The position numbers were made by a program, and so were the translations under genes. From Meconema thalassinum (lineage: Eukaryota > Arthropoda > Insecta > Orthoptera > Tettigoniidae), in contig OX336388.2 of the NCBI GenBank assembly GCA_946902985.2, positions 120,505,894 through 120,569,893 on the forward strand: a DNA stretch of 64,000 bases, written 5' to 3'. The notes under the pieces are model-generated. The model searched no databases. It was not told the origin of the DNA and saw nothing but the letters and a program-made list of their open reading frames with translations. This document shows positions 43,025-55,519 of this stretch, piece after piece (the first letter of the stretch is position 1; every line of letters starts with the position of its first letter).

Positions 43025-43660
43025 ATGGAAAGAGGAGATGCCAGTGATAAAGCGATTGGAAAATTATTTGTGTGTAAAAAGAAACTAGACAATTTTACCA
43101 AAGAGGAATTGTTGGCGCACCCCAAGTCATTCATTTATTATGTGGCAGCCAATGCTGTGAAAGAAATCTGGCAACATGTACCAAAATCATGAACTCAAGA
43201 CCCTGTGTTGAGTGAATTGCAACCATGTACGGATTACGATCACCATAAGCAAGTGGCCATGGCAAAAATACCCTCTATGCGACAATGTGCTACTTACCAG
43301 CTGGTGAAATTGTATCACGGTCATAAAAATCTGTGTAAAGAATTTGTTTCCACATTCCACGAGAGTAATGGCGAAAAAAGCAACAACAACAAACATCGTC
43401 TACAGAGGAGGAGGAGGAGGAGGAGGATCAAACCTTTTCACCATCAATGGAAAAGGATATATCAAACTTGTACTGGTCATGGCCTCATTAACAAGGTCAT
43501 TCAATACTTGCCTTTCGAAATTCATCTTCCTGGTTATCGATTTTGTGGACCTGGAACTCGCCTTGAAGAATGTTTGCAGCGTGGTGACGTATCCATTAAT
43601 CTTTTGGATCATGAATGCAAAGAACATGACATTTCTTATCGCCATAGTTATCCTGTTTAA
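43025..43660 (+). pseudogene. Phospholipase-A2-like domain protein, interrupted
   Basis: One frame from ATG 43025 with a stop at 43191-43193, then open to 43660. Its C-terminal part carries LPGYRFCGPGTRLEECLQRG and, after a short gap, LLDHECKEHDISY: the glycine-rich calcium loop and the His-Asp catalytic pair of secreted-type PLA2, in the compact form known from parvovirus VP1 and from adintovirus/Polinton-type elements. A basic Arg run (from GAGGAGGAGG repeats near 43406-43430) precedes it. Past 43660 other frames continue with DKVLLKK and VGERLVALIVICVMKG, so the end is frameshifted. Nonfunctional as it stands. Described only; no reconstruction attempted. Confidence 0.7.
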
Positions 43661-43917
43661 GACATGTGGCGGATAAAGTGTTGTTGAAAAAGCTAAACAA
43701 CGTTTGACATCCTGTGATGCCTCAGTGGGAGAGAGGTTGGTAGCCTTGATTGTGATCTGTGTTATGAAAGGAACGTTAATGATGTGTGGACATAAGCATT
43801 GAAAAACAATGAGGAATTGATATTTCTTTGTATTCTAATTTTGTAAAGTGCTATTGGCTATGAAAATAAAAACAAGGTTTCCCAGAGCATAATGTTTTTC
43901 TCATTAAAAAAATGGTG

Positions 43918-46900
43918 ATAGGTATAACCTAACTTAACCTTGTCACGTGACATGTTCTACAAGTTTAGACTTGCTTTAAGACAGGCTATGACGTCACACA
44001 TAGCTCACCTAACCTAATGTAACATATCATAACACAACCTAACCCCATGTGATAGCTTTTGTATTGGATTTTGTGTTGGCTTATGTGTTGGCTTTTTTGT
44101 TTGCTTATGTATTGGCTTTTGTTTTGGCTTAGATATCGGCTTTTATATTGGCTTATGTATTGGCTTTAGTATTGGCTTTATATCGGCTTTTATATTGGAT
44201 TATTTGACAAGTTATTTTTGTCAATGTATTTAGTGGATTTTTTTATTGGTTTTGGAAAGTACCTCAAAGACTGGGAGTGTTTAAAGACTTAACCTCAACT
44301 CATTTAACATAACCTAACTTAACCTTGTCACGTGACATGTTCTACAAGTTTAGACTTGCTTTAAGACTGGCTATGACGTCACACATAGCTCACCTAACTT
44401 AATGTAACATATCAGAACCTAACCTAACCCCATGTGTTGGCCTTTGTATTGGCTTGAGAATTGGCTTTTGTGTTGGCTTTCGTATTGGCTTATGTATTGG
44501 CTTTTGTGTTGGCTTATATATCGGCTTTTGTACTGGCTTATCTGTTTACTGTAACTCTGTGGTCATTCTTGCAATTGTTTTTTTTTCAATCATCACAATC
44601 ATGCTTTCACCAAGCATAAACGAATCACTGCATAAGCCTCTGCGATTCATGATTCATGAAATATAAATGAATACATTGTCAAGCATGACCAGCGCATAAG
44701 CCTCTACAATCCATGATTCATCAAATAGCACATTCCTACACATGCATGATACCTTTTACCCATTCAGTGATTTACAATCTTGCACCTGTTGTCAAGTCGA
44801 GTCAGGTCAGCACGTTCCAATAAGCTCAAATAACATCCACATCCTGTTAGTCTGCTCTCCAGCAAGTTTGTTTTCTCTGCCCGCTTCAACCAACATAGAA
44901 CCAAGTTCTGTTTGCTCTTCATCTGAACATAGAATTATCATTTTTCAGGTAACCCATCATTGTTTTCACGTTAAAGATCCCATTTGAGAGTAAAATATCT
45001 GAAAAAACAAACCCTCGCTCTGTCATAAACTGACCCGTTAAAATATTGGAAAACGAATCCTCGGCCTGTCCTAAACCGACCCATCAAAATATCATCTGAT
45101 CATAGAATTATCATTTGACGTGCAACCCATCATCGTAGGATCCCCTTCGAGAGTAAAATATCTGAAAAACGAACCCTCGCTCTGTCATAAACTGACCCAT
45201 CAAAATATTGGAAAACGAATCCTCGGCCTGTCCTAGGCCGACCCATTAAAATATCATCTGATCATAGAATTATCATTTTTCATGTAACCTATCATCGTTT
45301 ACATGTTAAAGATCCTCTTCGAGAGTAAAATATTACAAATCGAACCCTCCCTCTCATAAACCGACCCGTCGAAATATTGGAAAACGAATCTTCGGCCTGT
45401 CCTAAACCGACCCATCAAAATATCATCTGATCATAGAATTATCAATTTTTATGTAACCCATCATAGTAGGATCCCCTTCGAGAGTAAAATATCGGAAAAA
45501 CGAACCCTCGCTCTGCCATAAACTGACACGTCAAAATATTGGTAAACGAATCCTCGGCCTGTCCTAAACCGACCCATCAAAATATCATCTGATCATAGAA
45601 TTATCATTTTTTCATGTAACACATCATCGTAGGATCCCCTTCGAGAGTAAAATATCGGAAATATGAACCCTCCCTCTGTCATAAACTGACCCGTCAAAAT
45701 ATTGAACAACGCACCCTCGACCTGTCCTAAACCGACCAGTCAAAATATCGATTGTCCTATTAAGCACGGTCATTATAACCAGCAATAGCGTTGTTAAAAA
45801 CACACGCCCAGCGGTATCCTCTCTCCTCTCTCTCTCTATCTGCAACCACTCATCATAAACATTTCAAGTCTGTTTCCATCAATCTCAAAACTTTAACGTA
45901 TTAACAACATCAAACAAGGGCATCAAGACAATCGATTTGAAACTTCATACGTCCAAATCAGACCATGCGTTCGTGAGACATCAGCAAACTTCATCCAAAG
46001 TAGGCGATTATCTAGCTCTCTCCTCACCACTAAAACGCCTTGTTATAAATAATTTTTTCAAAAATCCCACCCTCTTACAAAATCACCAAGTGTGCATGCG
46101 TAAAACAAAAACAAAAATGCTAATTCATTATGGCATCAAATCGTTGGCATGTTCTTTATGTAGAACAACGTTTAATTTCCTATTAACAATCAAACTCCCA
46201 CATGTTTTTTCAAAAAAATATAATTTCACTCTCTAGTAGGGGTAGGTTTTATTTTGGAGTGGAGATAGGTTGTCCATTGGAAAGGGGGTGTCAGCCCGAG
46301 TTCAACGACATCTCATTCATCGAAATCTGACCATGGGTTCGCAAGGTAGGCTATGGATTAACATTTCGGAAATTTTTAATCACCCCTCGTTGTGTTATCA
46401 CCAGGAAAGTAGGCTATGGGTCAACATTTTGAATTTTTTGATCACCCCTCGATGTGACGTCACCAGGAGAGTAGGCTATGGATCAACTTTTTTGGAACTT
46501 TTTGAACACACCTCGTTGTAACATCACCAGGAAAGTAGGCATGTGAAACAACGTTTAATTTCCTATTAGCTTCAACCTCCCACATGTTGCACTTGGAAAG
46601 CGACGTTTTGGGATACGAATAGATTGTCCATTGGAAAGGGGGCGTCAGCTCGATTTCAACGACATCTCATTCATCAAAATCCGATCATGCATTCGGGAGA
46701 TATCGGCTTTACTCCTGAATTATGGCGGGTTAGTATGTGATGTCACCAGGAAAGTTGGCTATGCGTCAACATTTTGGAATTTTGGAAAGGGGGTGTAAGC
46801 CCGAGTTCAACGATACCTTATTCGTCAAAATCCCATCATGCATTCGAGAGATATCGGCTTTGCCATGTCAGTATGTGACGTCACCAGGAAAGTAGGCTAT

Positions 46901-47723
46901 GCGTCAACATTTTGGAATTTTGGAAAGGGGGTGTCAGCCCGAGTTCAACGACACCTCATTCGTCAAAATCCGATATGCGTTCGGGGGATATCGGCTTTGC
47001 CCCTGAATGTATGGCGGGTTAGTATGTGACGTCACCAGGAAAGTATGCTCTGAGTCAACATTTTGGGAATTTGGAAAGGGGATGTCAGCCCGAGTTCAAC
47101 AACACCTCATTTGTCATAATCCGATCATGCGTTCAGGAAATATCAACAAAATTGTAGTTATGCCCTTTGTCAAAATTTCAAAAATACATTCTAAAAGAGG
47201 GCGTCAACCTGAGTCATTGGACAACTCGTACACATCTCTAGCCTTATTGGTTCATGAGATATTAAAAAGCCGATGACCTATTAGTTTTGGATCTTTTGAT
47301 TATTTTTAAAATAACTCATCTATAAATTATTATTCAAAAAGCCCGCCCTCTTACAAAAACCCAAGTGCGCTTGCGTAAAAACAAAAATGTTAATTCATAG
47401 TGGCAACCAGCTCTTCACATGCATTTTATGTGGAACAACATTTAATTTCATACTGGTATCGGACTACATGCATGCTGCACTTGGAAAGCGACATTTTCTA
47501 TAAAATTACAATTTCACCCCCTGGTAGGGGTAGGGTTTCTTTTGGGAGTGGAGATATGTTATCCATTGGATAGAGGGCGTCAGCTCGAGTCCAACGACAT
47601 GTCGCATGTCAAAATCGGGTCATGGGTTTGGGAGATATTGCATTGAGTGCTCTCATGGGCTCACAATCTCCTTTGTGCGTTAGAACTCTTACCAGCCCCT
47701 TACTTAGCAGCCTTTCAGAATAA
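43918..47723. repeat. Right arm of the fold-back element
   Basis: Inverted counterpart of 36162-40340, about 3.8 kb. It has only about five of the 165-bp GGTCGGTTTAGGACAGG-type units (45000-45740) against eight on the left, which accounts for much of the length difference. The GACGTCAC-containing units lie at 46260-47140. Confidence 0.85.
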
Positions 47724-47882
47724 TCAATGCTTTACTTGTCCTATTTTTTATAACATTAGCCAATTAATGGCTAATTGTAAGCTGCGTATTGCTCCACGGC
47801 TGAAAGCAATGGGAAACTATTACCGTAATGTTCTTCCCTTGGATATGTACCTCTCTATGCATAATTGCATGTGATAATGTCC

Positions 47883-48015
47883 TCCTCTCTTGTAAAATTC
47901 CAATCCGGAGGTAAACCACCTCCTCTCATGTAAAATTCCAATCCGGAGGTGAACTAGTCCCCCAATCGGATCTCCGGGTGGGGACTGCTCGAGAGGGGAT
48001 TGACATCACAGAAGT
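47883..48015 (+). repeat. LINE 5'-region fragment with CCGGAGGT repeats
   Basis: CCTCTCTTGTAAAATTCCAA then TCCGGAGGTAAACCACC is repeated once 51 bases later and followed by CCCCCAATCGGATCTCCGGG and GGGGACTGCTCGAGAGGG. This resembles the GC-richer leader of RTE-type arthropod LINEs, from memory. Confidence 0.45.
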
Positions 48016-48131
48016 GACAGGGAGGCATGTAGAGCTGCATCACACCAAGACTTAAGATTTAACCTGTGACAATAAAGTTCGGTGAATAGTCCTGTACTAT
48101 GAACATAGATGAACAATGCACGACAGTGACC

Positions 48132-48266
48132 CTACTGTCCTTCGAAATAGTCCCCTCCCGTAACTATGCAATGCTGAGATCGGCGATACATGTCCTGGAA
48201 ACTTTGCAAGAAGGCGTCCTTTGGTATGGTGTTCAAAAGCCCCGTCTCGTTGCGTTCGGTGAATAA
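48132..48266 (-). pseudogene. mariner transposase C-terminus (minus strand)
   Basis: The last about 40 residues read LLNTIPKDAFLQSFQDMYRR then SQHCIVTGGDYFEGQ, the typical mariner ending (IPxxxFxxCFxxWxxRxxKCIxxxGxYFEG). The rest of the minus-strand frame upstream does not match mariner. Confidence 0.78.
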
Positions 48267-48429
48267 AGTTAGAACGGTCGACCTGGCAACATTGGCGACA
48301 CACAACGCAACGTTGGTTGAATTTATGCAACCTACCATACTCACCTTTTCGGCGGGTGGGAGTGAGAAGGATGAATTTATGCAACCTTCCAAGCATACCT
48401 GTTCTGCGTGTGGCAGTGAGAAGGGTGAA

Positions 48430-48725
48430 TGTTCTGTGGAATAGAATGGCTCTGAAAACCATCGTCACGGGCGACGAGACCTATTGTTTGAGGTACGACC
48501 CCGAAGTCAAGCGTCAAAGTATCGAGTGGCGGGGTCCAGGTCCAGGGTCACCGAAAAGTCCTGAAGTGCCGAAAGTTTTCTTACATTTCGGACATCGTCC
48601 GTAATGTGACGACCCAACTGAAGGCTATTCCTACAGAGTTTCCAGGACTTGTACAGGCATCCTCAGAAGTGCATATCGATCCACGGGGATTACTTCGAAA
48701 GACAGTAACTGCTGTTTCAGGTAAG
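48430..48725 (+). pseudogene. mariner transposase, catalytic-core fragment (plus strand)
   Basis: KTIVTGDETYCLRYDPEVKR with QSIEWRGPG is the mariner block around the first catalytic Asp (TGDETW in active copies; Trp is Tyr here). After a frame change VTTQLKAIPTEF resembles the far C-terminal region, so the DD34D middle is deleted. It faces away from the minus-strand fragment. Confidence 0.78.
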
Positions 48726-48774
48726 CCAACAATCCGTTCGTAACATAGACCCATTAACCGAACTTATCAGTCAG

Positions 48775-49120
48775 AGGTTGTATATTCAACGAGACTCTAC
48801 ACTATAACTACCTCGGAGTTACGCTACGGACAACTACAGCATATTTTAGTATACACATCCAGGAGAGAGCAACATCAGATATAAAAGCCGAAACATCTCC
48901 AATCTATCGACAAACAGCGATGAAACTATTAAGAACGGTAGTGGTTCCAGTCGTAACAAATGGCACAGAAATTGTATGGGGAAAACTCCAGATAGGTGAC
49001 TTGAGAAGAATAGTGATACTTGCTACCCCAGTAGCAAGTTCGTTAATTGGATTACAGTGGGTAAAAGCACAACACAAATGGTCCTTTAAAAAAATATTAG
49101 CTTTATTGCAGGACTAGAAA
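48775..49120 (+). pseudogene. LINE reverse transcriptase thumb remnant
   Basis: Frames give NYLGVTLRTTTAYFSIHIQE then TAMKLLRTVVVPVVTNGTEI and VWGKLQIGDLRRI, matching the YLGV box and the downstream AxxLYxxxVxPVxxYGxEIW stretch after the RT active site of R4/Dong- or R2-like LINEs. Short and frameshifted. Confidence 0.7.
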
Positions 49121-49129
49121 GTTACACCA

Positions 49130-52100
49130 CACAATAAGCAAGTAGGAACAATTAGCTGTCTTACAGAAGCTTCCTCCTTTATGGAGCACACTCACCATTT
49201 CACTTGCTCCTGCTGTTAATCCCCTCATTAATGAGACCGGTGACCTCGGCTAGAAGTAACAACAACTCTTCCTCTTGTATACAAGCCACAGTCTGTTACT
49301 CACTGTTCTTGAATACACACTGTTTCGCAATTCTCACGTCACCGTAACACCTCTATCGCACTGGAAAGCACATTCCCAAAACACACAGTCCCTGTCACTG
49401 GCCAGGATCGCTCATTATATATCAGGGCTGATGACTCACAGATGTTTCTAGAGTAGACCAGGGTTCACACCTTCTCGAGATTTCCAATACTAGGCGGGCC
49501 ACGAACCTTCTGGACCATGCACTTTTGTTCTTACAGCCTCATTGCGTAAGGCGCTGATAACACACAAGCAGGGATAGCCTGGGACGGCCTGAGTCACGCG
49601 CGAAGCTGTCTGGCACTTGTAACAATAGAAAAAGTCAAGACGTTGTACTGTGCCCATGTGGAGTGCACAAGATTCGAATCCATGATCTTTTAAGTGAGGA
49701 AGGAAGAAAATATTATAATATTTCAGTACAGTTTTAAAGCTAGCTGGAGGGTTAGTGAGATCATCTATGCGTGACGCATGGACGATGAGGTAAGCGTGGC
49801 GCAACTCCATGCAAGCTCTGCGTGAGGTCGCCAGCTTAGAAATTTTTCCATTGAGAAGAGAGAGATAGAAAATACACGCAAATGTCCTGACTCAGCTATA
49901 AAATGACAACGCTATTTGGAAGGCGGGGCCTGAAACTGTAGTGAAATAGTGAAAATGGCTGGAAACATGCAAAAAACACTAAAAGATCTCACCGGCAAAG
50001 TTCATTATCGTGAAAATTAGAATTTTTACAGTGATAAAATTGTATAATAATTGAACAGTAAAGAAATGCAATGTCAGCGCTACGTCATGGGGGATTCCCA
50101 TCGTCAGTAGCCCCGGGAAAGGGAAAAAAGGAATCGACACCCACGTGCTTCAGGAGCGCAATTTTAATTTTTTTTAGAACATTCCCACGATCGATTTCCG
50201 GAAAAAGTAGTATCAATGAGACATTTAGATCGCGAGGAACAAGGAGGTAATTTTTTTTAAACGTGCGACGCTTACTTTAGAAAATAATTTTTAGAAGAAG
50301 CAAAACTAATTTATTTTTAGTGGATATGAATAAATAAGCAGCCAGCCTTCGGGTAATCATGCAGTCTTTATCCGACCATGAGTGGTTACGCTGTGTCGCT
50401 TGCATCGAATCTTCATAATCCTCATTAGAAGGAAATTATCGACGGGCTACGAACAATCATAATTAATCTTTGGACTTTGGCAAAGCTCTATACTTTGGCC
50501 AGAAACATCTTCAGCCGACGGAGGCATAGTAAGCCTCAGTATTAGAACCAGTTTTCGAAAAGTATACCGAAACATCTCGACAGTAAACGGGACTTGAAAG
50601 AGTAGTGAAACTCTAAATATATCCAGTGCGTTAAAGGACCGCATCAGGGTCAAGAACGTAGGATAAATTGCCTAATCTACCTGTGCTTAGGAGATAAGTG
50701 CACAAGTGACGTCAAGTCAGAGGAATCCTAAGCAGGGCAGCAGCTGCTTAAGGAAAAGTGAGAACTAAATAAATCGCTCCACGATTAGAATACGATAGTA
50801 TTCACAAGTAAGGTCCAAACGTGGGCGAAATCAGAGACATTGTTAGAGCGTATAGTAACTGTATAAAAAGCGACTCTAGGACCGAATCAAGTAAAGACTT
50901 TCTGCAAGATATAAACTTGCAAAGTAAACGAGTGCAGGATCGCGCAATAGAGTGACTGCCGACTACAAAGGGAACCGGCGTACGATAAAATCATCCGTAC
51001 TAGTCAGGGAAGGCCGCGAAAGAGACTTTCATTCAACCCAGCTAGGTGCCCGATCTATGGAGGAAACTAGTTGTCTGTACCTTTTGGAGGAGGGAAGAAT
51101 GAAATTGTGAAAACGTGTGGGATAGGAAGTGTTACCACATTGTGTGAAAAAGGCATCGTTGCATGCCTAAAGTGAAATTTTGTATATACATATTTGTTAA
51201 GTGTTAATAATAATTTTCAAGTGTTTTATAAATACTTAGTGTTATAAAGAGTCAAATATAAATATGATTTTATACCTCAAGTAGAGGATATCAGTGTGTT
51301 AAAAATGTTATATATTACAAAGGAATCAGTGTATATCACGAGTGTTGTGAATTGTGGAATGATGGCTTAGAACCCAAGGATGTGGGCTATAATGCTAATT
51401 CATTGGGAGCCTGGGGCAGCAGCTCAGGAATCATGTAAGTAGAATGATTTGATTATGTGTGTTTTGGAGGGGAGAAAGTTTTCTCATACAAAAACAGGGA
51501 TAATGAAATAAAATGTATAAAAGGAAGCATACGGTTTTCTGAAAGAAAATTTAATCATGAATTAACTGATTAATAATTATTAAATGTATAAATACTCAGA
51601 GGAGTTATATTCTTTTGAAATTACGTCTAACAGTGATATAATGTAAAGTAACATACCTTTTACAGCAAGAAATAAAATATAAAACCTTCAGTAATGAAGT
51701 AATTGTTGAATTAAAAATAACAGTGATAAAGTAATTGTTGGATTAACAATAATAGTAATGAATTTGGAAGGCGAGAAGGTTCCATGAATAAATAATAACA
51801 ATAAATAATTGTTGAACAATAAATGTTCTAATGTGCTAATGTCAAAGATGAATAATTAATGCCAGGCAAATTATAAATGCTAATGTAATAGGACGGAGAT
51901 CTAATGAAGTTAAAATAATAACAATCGTGCTCGAAAACATCACACAAATACTATTGTAATAAGCGATAGAATAGCTTATTTAACTTTTCACGCTAATGAT
52001 TGCTGTGATTTCGTGCCAGGTTATAACTGATTGCCAAATGTAGTTGGACGCGGTTATTGTGAAGTGAATGTGTGTGCATTGATGCACATTTGAAACGGGT

Positions 52101-53640
52101 GCTGTATATTTTGTATAGAGTGCAAGGACAGTGCATTGTGGCCCTCCTTTAAGTCGCTAAATTTAGGAGGATTGGTGTTAAATGTTCCTACTCCTGTATT
52201 AGTGTCGGTAAGACCTCAAAAATGGAATATTATCCTCGTAGGCAGACCCCTCTTATGAACCAAGGTTCTTCTACGTCGAAAGCCCCTTTTATTATTGACG
52301 TGTTACCCACCAACGATGATATTTTGCAATCAATGATTTCACCTGAGCCAATACAAGCGGATAAATATGGCCGTATAATTTATTGATGAATAGAACTAGT
52401 GTGTGTATTTTTTGAGTCTAGAGAAATGAGCTTGTAGTAAGCCGTTGCTTGGAATGAAAGAATATCCCTCGTAAATAAGCGTGAAGCACTTTGTCAAAGC
52501 AGTGGAGGTCGCCACTAATTGCCTTGTGGTAGGTTCAGGACAAGCCCGCCCTTCTTCGGTGTGGAAGTCATAAATGTTTGGGACAGACCGGTCATCAGCA
52601 CTGAGACCTAACTATTATTATTTCTTGCTGAGAATAGTTCAGAAACCGTTTAAGCTAGAATCATGATTCTAAGAGTATTATAAAATCCCTTATTGTTGTT
52701 AACAACAGAAATATTGCTCCCGAGTAACTGGAAATATTAAGGTAGTCTGGGGAGTCTATCTTAAATTGAATTATTCAGTATTTTCCTAAACTCACGGAAT
52801 GCACGAATTCTTCCCAACAACACCGAGTTAGTAGAATTGTAGAAAGGGAGATGATAGATTTAATCATTATGTGGACCCAAATTAAAACGGTAATTGTTAT
52901 GAACAATTATTCCTGTAAAACAAAACTCCAATGAGAGATTAATTAGTGTGTTTTTATCATTTTTAAGTATGTAAATGTTAACACAGAGCTTGATGGAGCT
53001 CATACTTGCGATTTAAGGAAAGTGCTATATGGATGTAAAACTCATGTTGATTTTTGTCATGTTCATTTGGAACCTTAATTATTGATTTTTGTGGTTCAGT
53101 TTTATAATTCCTTGTCCATTTAAGGACAAGTGTGAATAATTTCATTGTAAATTTATGTGTTGTAGCGCCTAATTTTTATTTATATTAAACAATTTGTATA
53201 TTTTGAATTTGATATTCATTTGAGTGTTATCCGTATGCTTTGATCCAAGATACGTGAATTATACAGTGGGAGAATGCACCATGTCCCGAACGCCAAGAGC
53301 TAGCGGACTATGATTTACGTATTTTTTTGGTTAAAAGGGCACAGTACATGAAACGTGTATTCGGAGTTGGGAAAAGAGCGCCATCTCGAATGATGTACGA
53401 GCTCTTGGGGGAGACTTAGATACCTGCGACAGCAGTGGCGTAAAAAGAGCTGAACAATAAAAATATGAAATTTGTTGAAGTTTCTAATTAAAAAAAAACA
53501 ATCGTCTGATTGATGACAAATGGTTGGATTGTGTACTTTTATGTACACTGTACTTACTAATTTGAAAGCAATTGTTTTCACTCCTGTAAAAAGTTTTTAC
53601 GTTAGCCTAGCTTAACACTGAATGAAAAAAATAGTCAGCT
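49130..53640. other. No recognised gene (about 4.5 kb)
   Basis: AT-rich, no frame above about 110 codons and no motif I recognise. A TATA-like GTATAAAAAGCGAC at about 50858-50871 followed by a long leader-like region could be part of an unidentified LTR, but I found no second copy in the window. Confidence 0.4.
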
Positions 53641-53729
53641 ATCAGTATTCAGTTTGTCAGAGGGGTGGCTGCGAGATGGATGTGACATTGTATCTCTTCA
53701 TCACTTTCCAAAAAATACACTAATTGAAA

Positions 53730-54035
53730 ATGGAACGGAAGATCTTTCAAGTTTCCTTGAGGAACAGATTACGAAATGAAGAGATAAGAAGAAAAACTGC
53801 CATGAAAGATGCCGTGACAACAGCTAACATGCTAAAATAGAAGTGGGGAGGCCACGAGGCCAGAATGAAAGTCGATCGATGGACGCATAAGCTAACGGTA
53901 TGGGACCCCAGGACAGGAAGAAGGAACGTGGGTAGACAGAGGACTCGCTGGAAAGACTCAATCGTAAGGAAGACAGGCAAACACTGGACGAGGATAGCAA
54001 GGGAGAGACAAGAATGGAGACGTATGGAACTATAA
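53730..54035 (+). pseudogene. RTE-like LINE, C-terminal end of ORF2
   Basis: From ATG 53730: MERKIFQVSLRNRLRNEEIR RKTAMKDA, a TAG at 53838, then KWGGHEARM, RWTHKLTVWDPRTGRRNVGR and RTRWKDSIVRKTGKHWTRIA, ending at TAA 54033. This is the highly stereotyped last about 100 residues of RTE/Craft-type LINE polyproteins. One stop breaks it; the RT itself is absent. Same broad type as the relic at 2225-3262. Confidence 0.88.
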
Positions 54036-54766
54036 GAAGGGGAGAGAAGGAGAGCTTCAACATCGAAAAATACTGGTAGACAGCACACCTATGGCATGAA
54101 AGATACACATCTTCAACCTGTAACAAGCCAAACAACGCAGAAGGTAAACGACAACAGTAATAAGAACATACAAAGACACGAAAACTTCCCCCTCCCTTCT
54201 AGAGAAGAAGATGTAAAGCGAAGTGAAATGTAGTGTAGTGAAGTGAACTACAGTGAGGTGCAGCAAGTAGAGTGAAAACTTGTACACAACTCCTTAGGAC
54301 TTACTCGCTTAACGAGTTTAAACCAGAGCGCGTCCCTGCTCGCAGGAGGCCTTTGCCCTTATGGAATTATCTAGGCCAGTGTTTCCCAAACGTTTTGCGT
54401 GTGTACCACTTTCAGAGATGAGAATCTCTCGCGTACCACCTAATGGTTGGGATATATAGTAACTACATAAAAACCCCACCACCACTACGTAGCAGACCAA
54501 AACATATTTGTTTGAGTTCAAGTTCAAATAATAAATGGTGTGTCCAGTTGTTTTAATATTTATTACAATAAGTATTCAATTCTAACATTCAGAAATGACA
54601 CTGTACAAATTATATTAATAAAAGAACTCTTAATAATTAAACATAGAATGCAAACACATTTGCCATTGAAAAAAAACAAATGTTTTAAATATCCGTATTG
54701 ATAGTAGAATTAAATGTTTAAAATTATACGCCAAATCAATACTCAACACATATAATTTTTTATATA

Positions 54767-54806
54767 TAGGACATGTTTCGACCTTCTATGAGGCCTTCTT
54801 CAGCTA
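54767..54806 (-). ncRNA. Hammerhead-like motif (Penelope type)
   Basis: On the minus strand: UAG, core CUGAAGA, one unpaired A, stem II GGCC/GGUC (one G-U pair) with loop UCAUAGAA, GAAA, a 2-bp stem III, GUC, then CUA closing stem I. The layout, including the extra base before stem II and the minimal stem III, equals the motifs at 28799-28839. Stem I is only 3 clear pairs, so this may be a relic. It lies inside the hAT element. Confidence 0.5.
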
Positions 54807-55285
54807 AAAAATAAAAATCAATTAAGAATTAAACCAAAATAGTATAAGCCTTTATGTACTTAAATCTAAATAAGAAATGAAATGTTAATGATAAAATTGT
54901 AATAAAATGAAATAAAATACTAAAATGGATATCCTTACAATTCAGAATTAAATAAAAGAAAATTTAATACTGGTCCTTTGACAATAATTTTCAAAATGTA
55001 GTTAAAAAGCGAGAAATATTACTGGTGATTGTAAATAAATGTTAAGCTATATAATAAAAATTTTATCAAAATAATATACATAAAATAATTTAGAAAAATT
55101 AAGTTCTAAAATCAATAATTAATTAGTTCAATGCTTGAATGAATAAGCTAAATCTTTCTTCAATTCGGAGTTTAAAATTTTTTGAATAGGTGCCAACCAG
55201 TTAATATGTCGACATCATGTATAGGATGGAGAATTCGGTGTGATTTGTACAATTAAACATAAAAACCAAAGTTCGACTAACAAAT

Positions 55286-55519
55286 TCAATGTGAAGGGTG
55301 AGCTTGAAGATTAGAAGGCAACTTAGGAATGTCTGGTTTAAGAATGCTGAGTCTCAAACAAGGATAGTTTTCCACTGTAAGGAGCCAATTCCTGTATTCG
55401 TTCTTGAGATAATTAAGTGAAGAAAATGTACTCTCGCACAAATACGAAGTAGTGAAAGGCAGTAAAAATCTAACTGCATAGTCTGCACGCCTCTCAACAC
55501 AAAAGTTCACAAGAGCCAT
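55286..55519 (-). pseudogene. hAT transposase C-terminus
   Basis: 77-codon frame reading ADYAVRFLLPFTTSYLCEST, then FSSLNYLKNEYRNWL and VENYPCLRLSILKPDIPKL. This is the C-terminal dimerisation segment of the ZBED5/GTF2IRD2-type hAT transposases (LPFxTTYLCExxFSxLxxIKNKYRxRL). All upstream domains are gone. Confidence 0.85.

Larger units (their letters stand above)
36162..47723. mobile_element. Fold-back element, 11.6 kb, with about 4-kb inverted arms
   Basis: The left arm 36162-40340 returns inverted as 43918-47723. Matching landmarks run in opposite order on the two sides: outer end with ATTATTCTGAA and AAGAGTTCTAACGC, GACGTCAC-containing repeats, GGTCGGTTTAGGACAGG repeats, the conserved block with TGCATGATACCTTTTACCC, AAGCCAATAC minisatellites and a GGTTAGGTTAGGTT block. 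Long arms made of tandem repeats define fold-back elements (FB/NOF of Drosophila is the model, related to MULEs). The 3.6-kb core carries four damaged reading frames. No transposase is recognisable and no TSD was found, so superfamily is open. Confidence 0.82.

Noticed and set aside
50858..50871. Promoter call at GTATAAAAAGCGAC
   Set aside because: A TATA-like string alone, with no gene or LTR structure downstream, is not enough.
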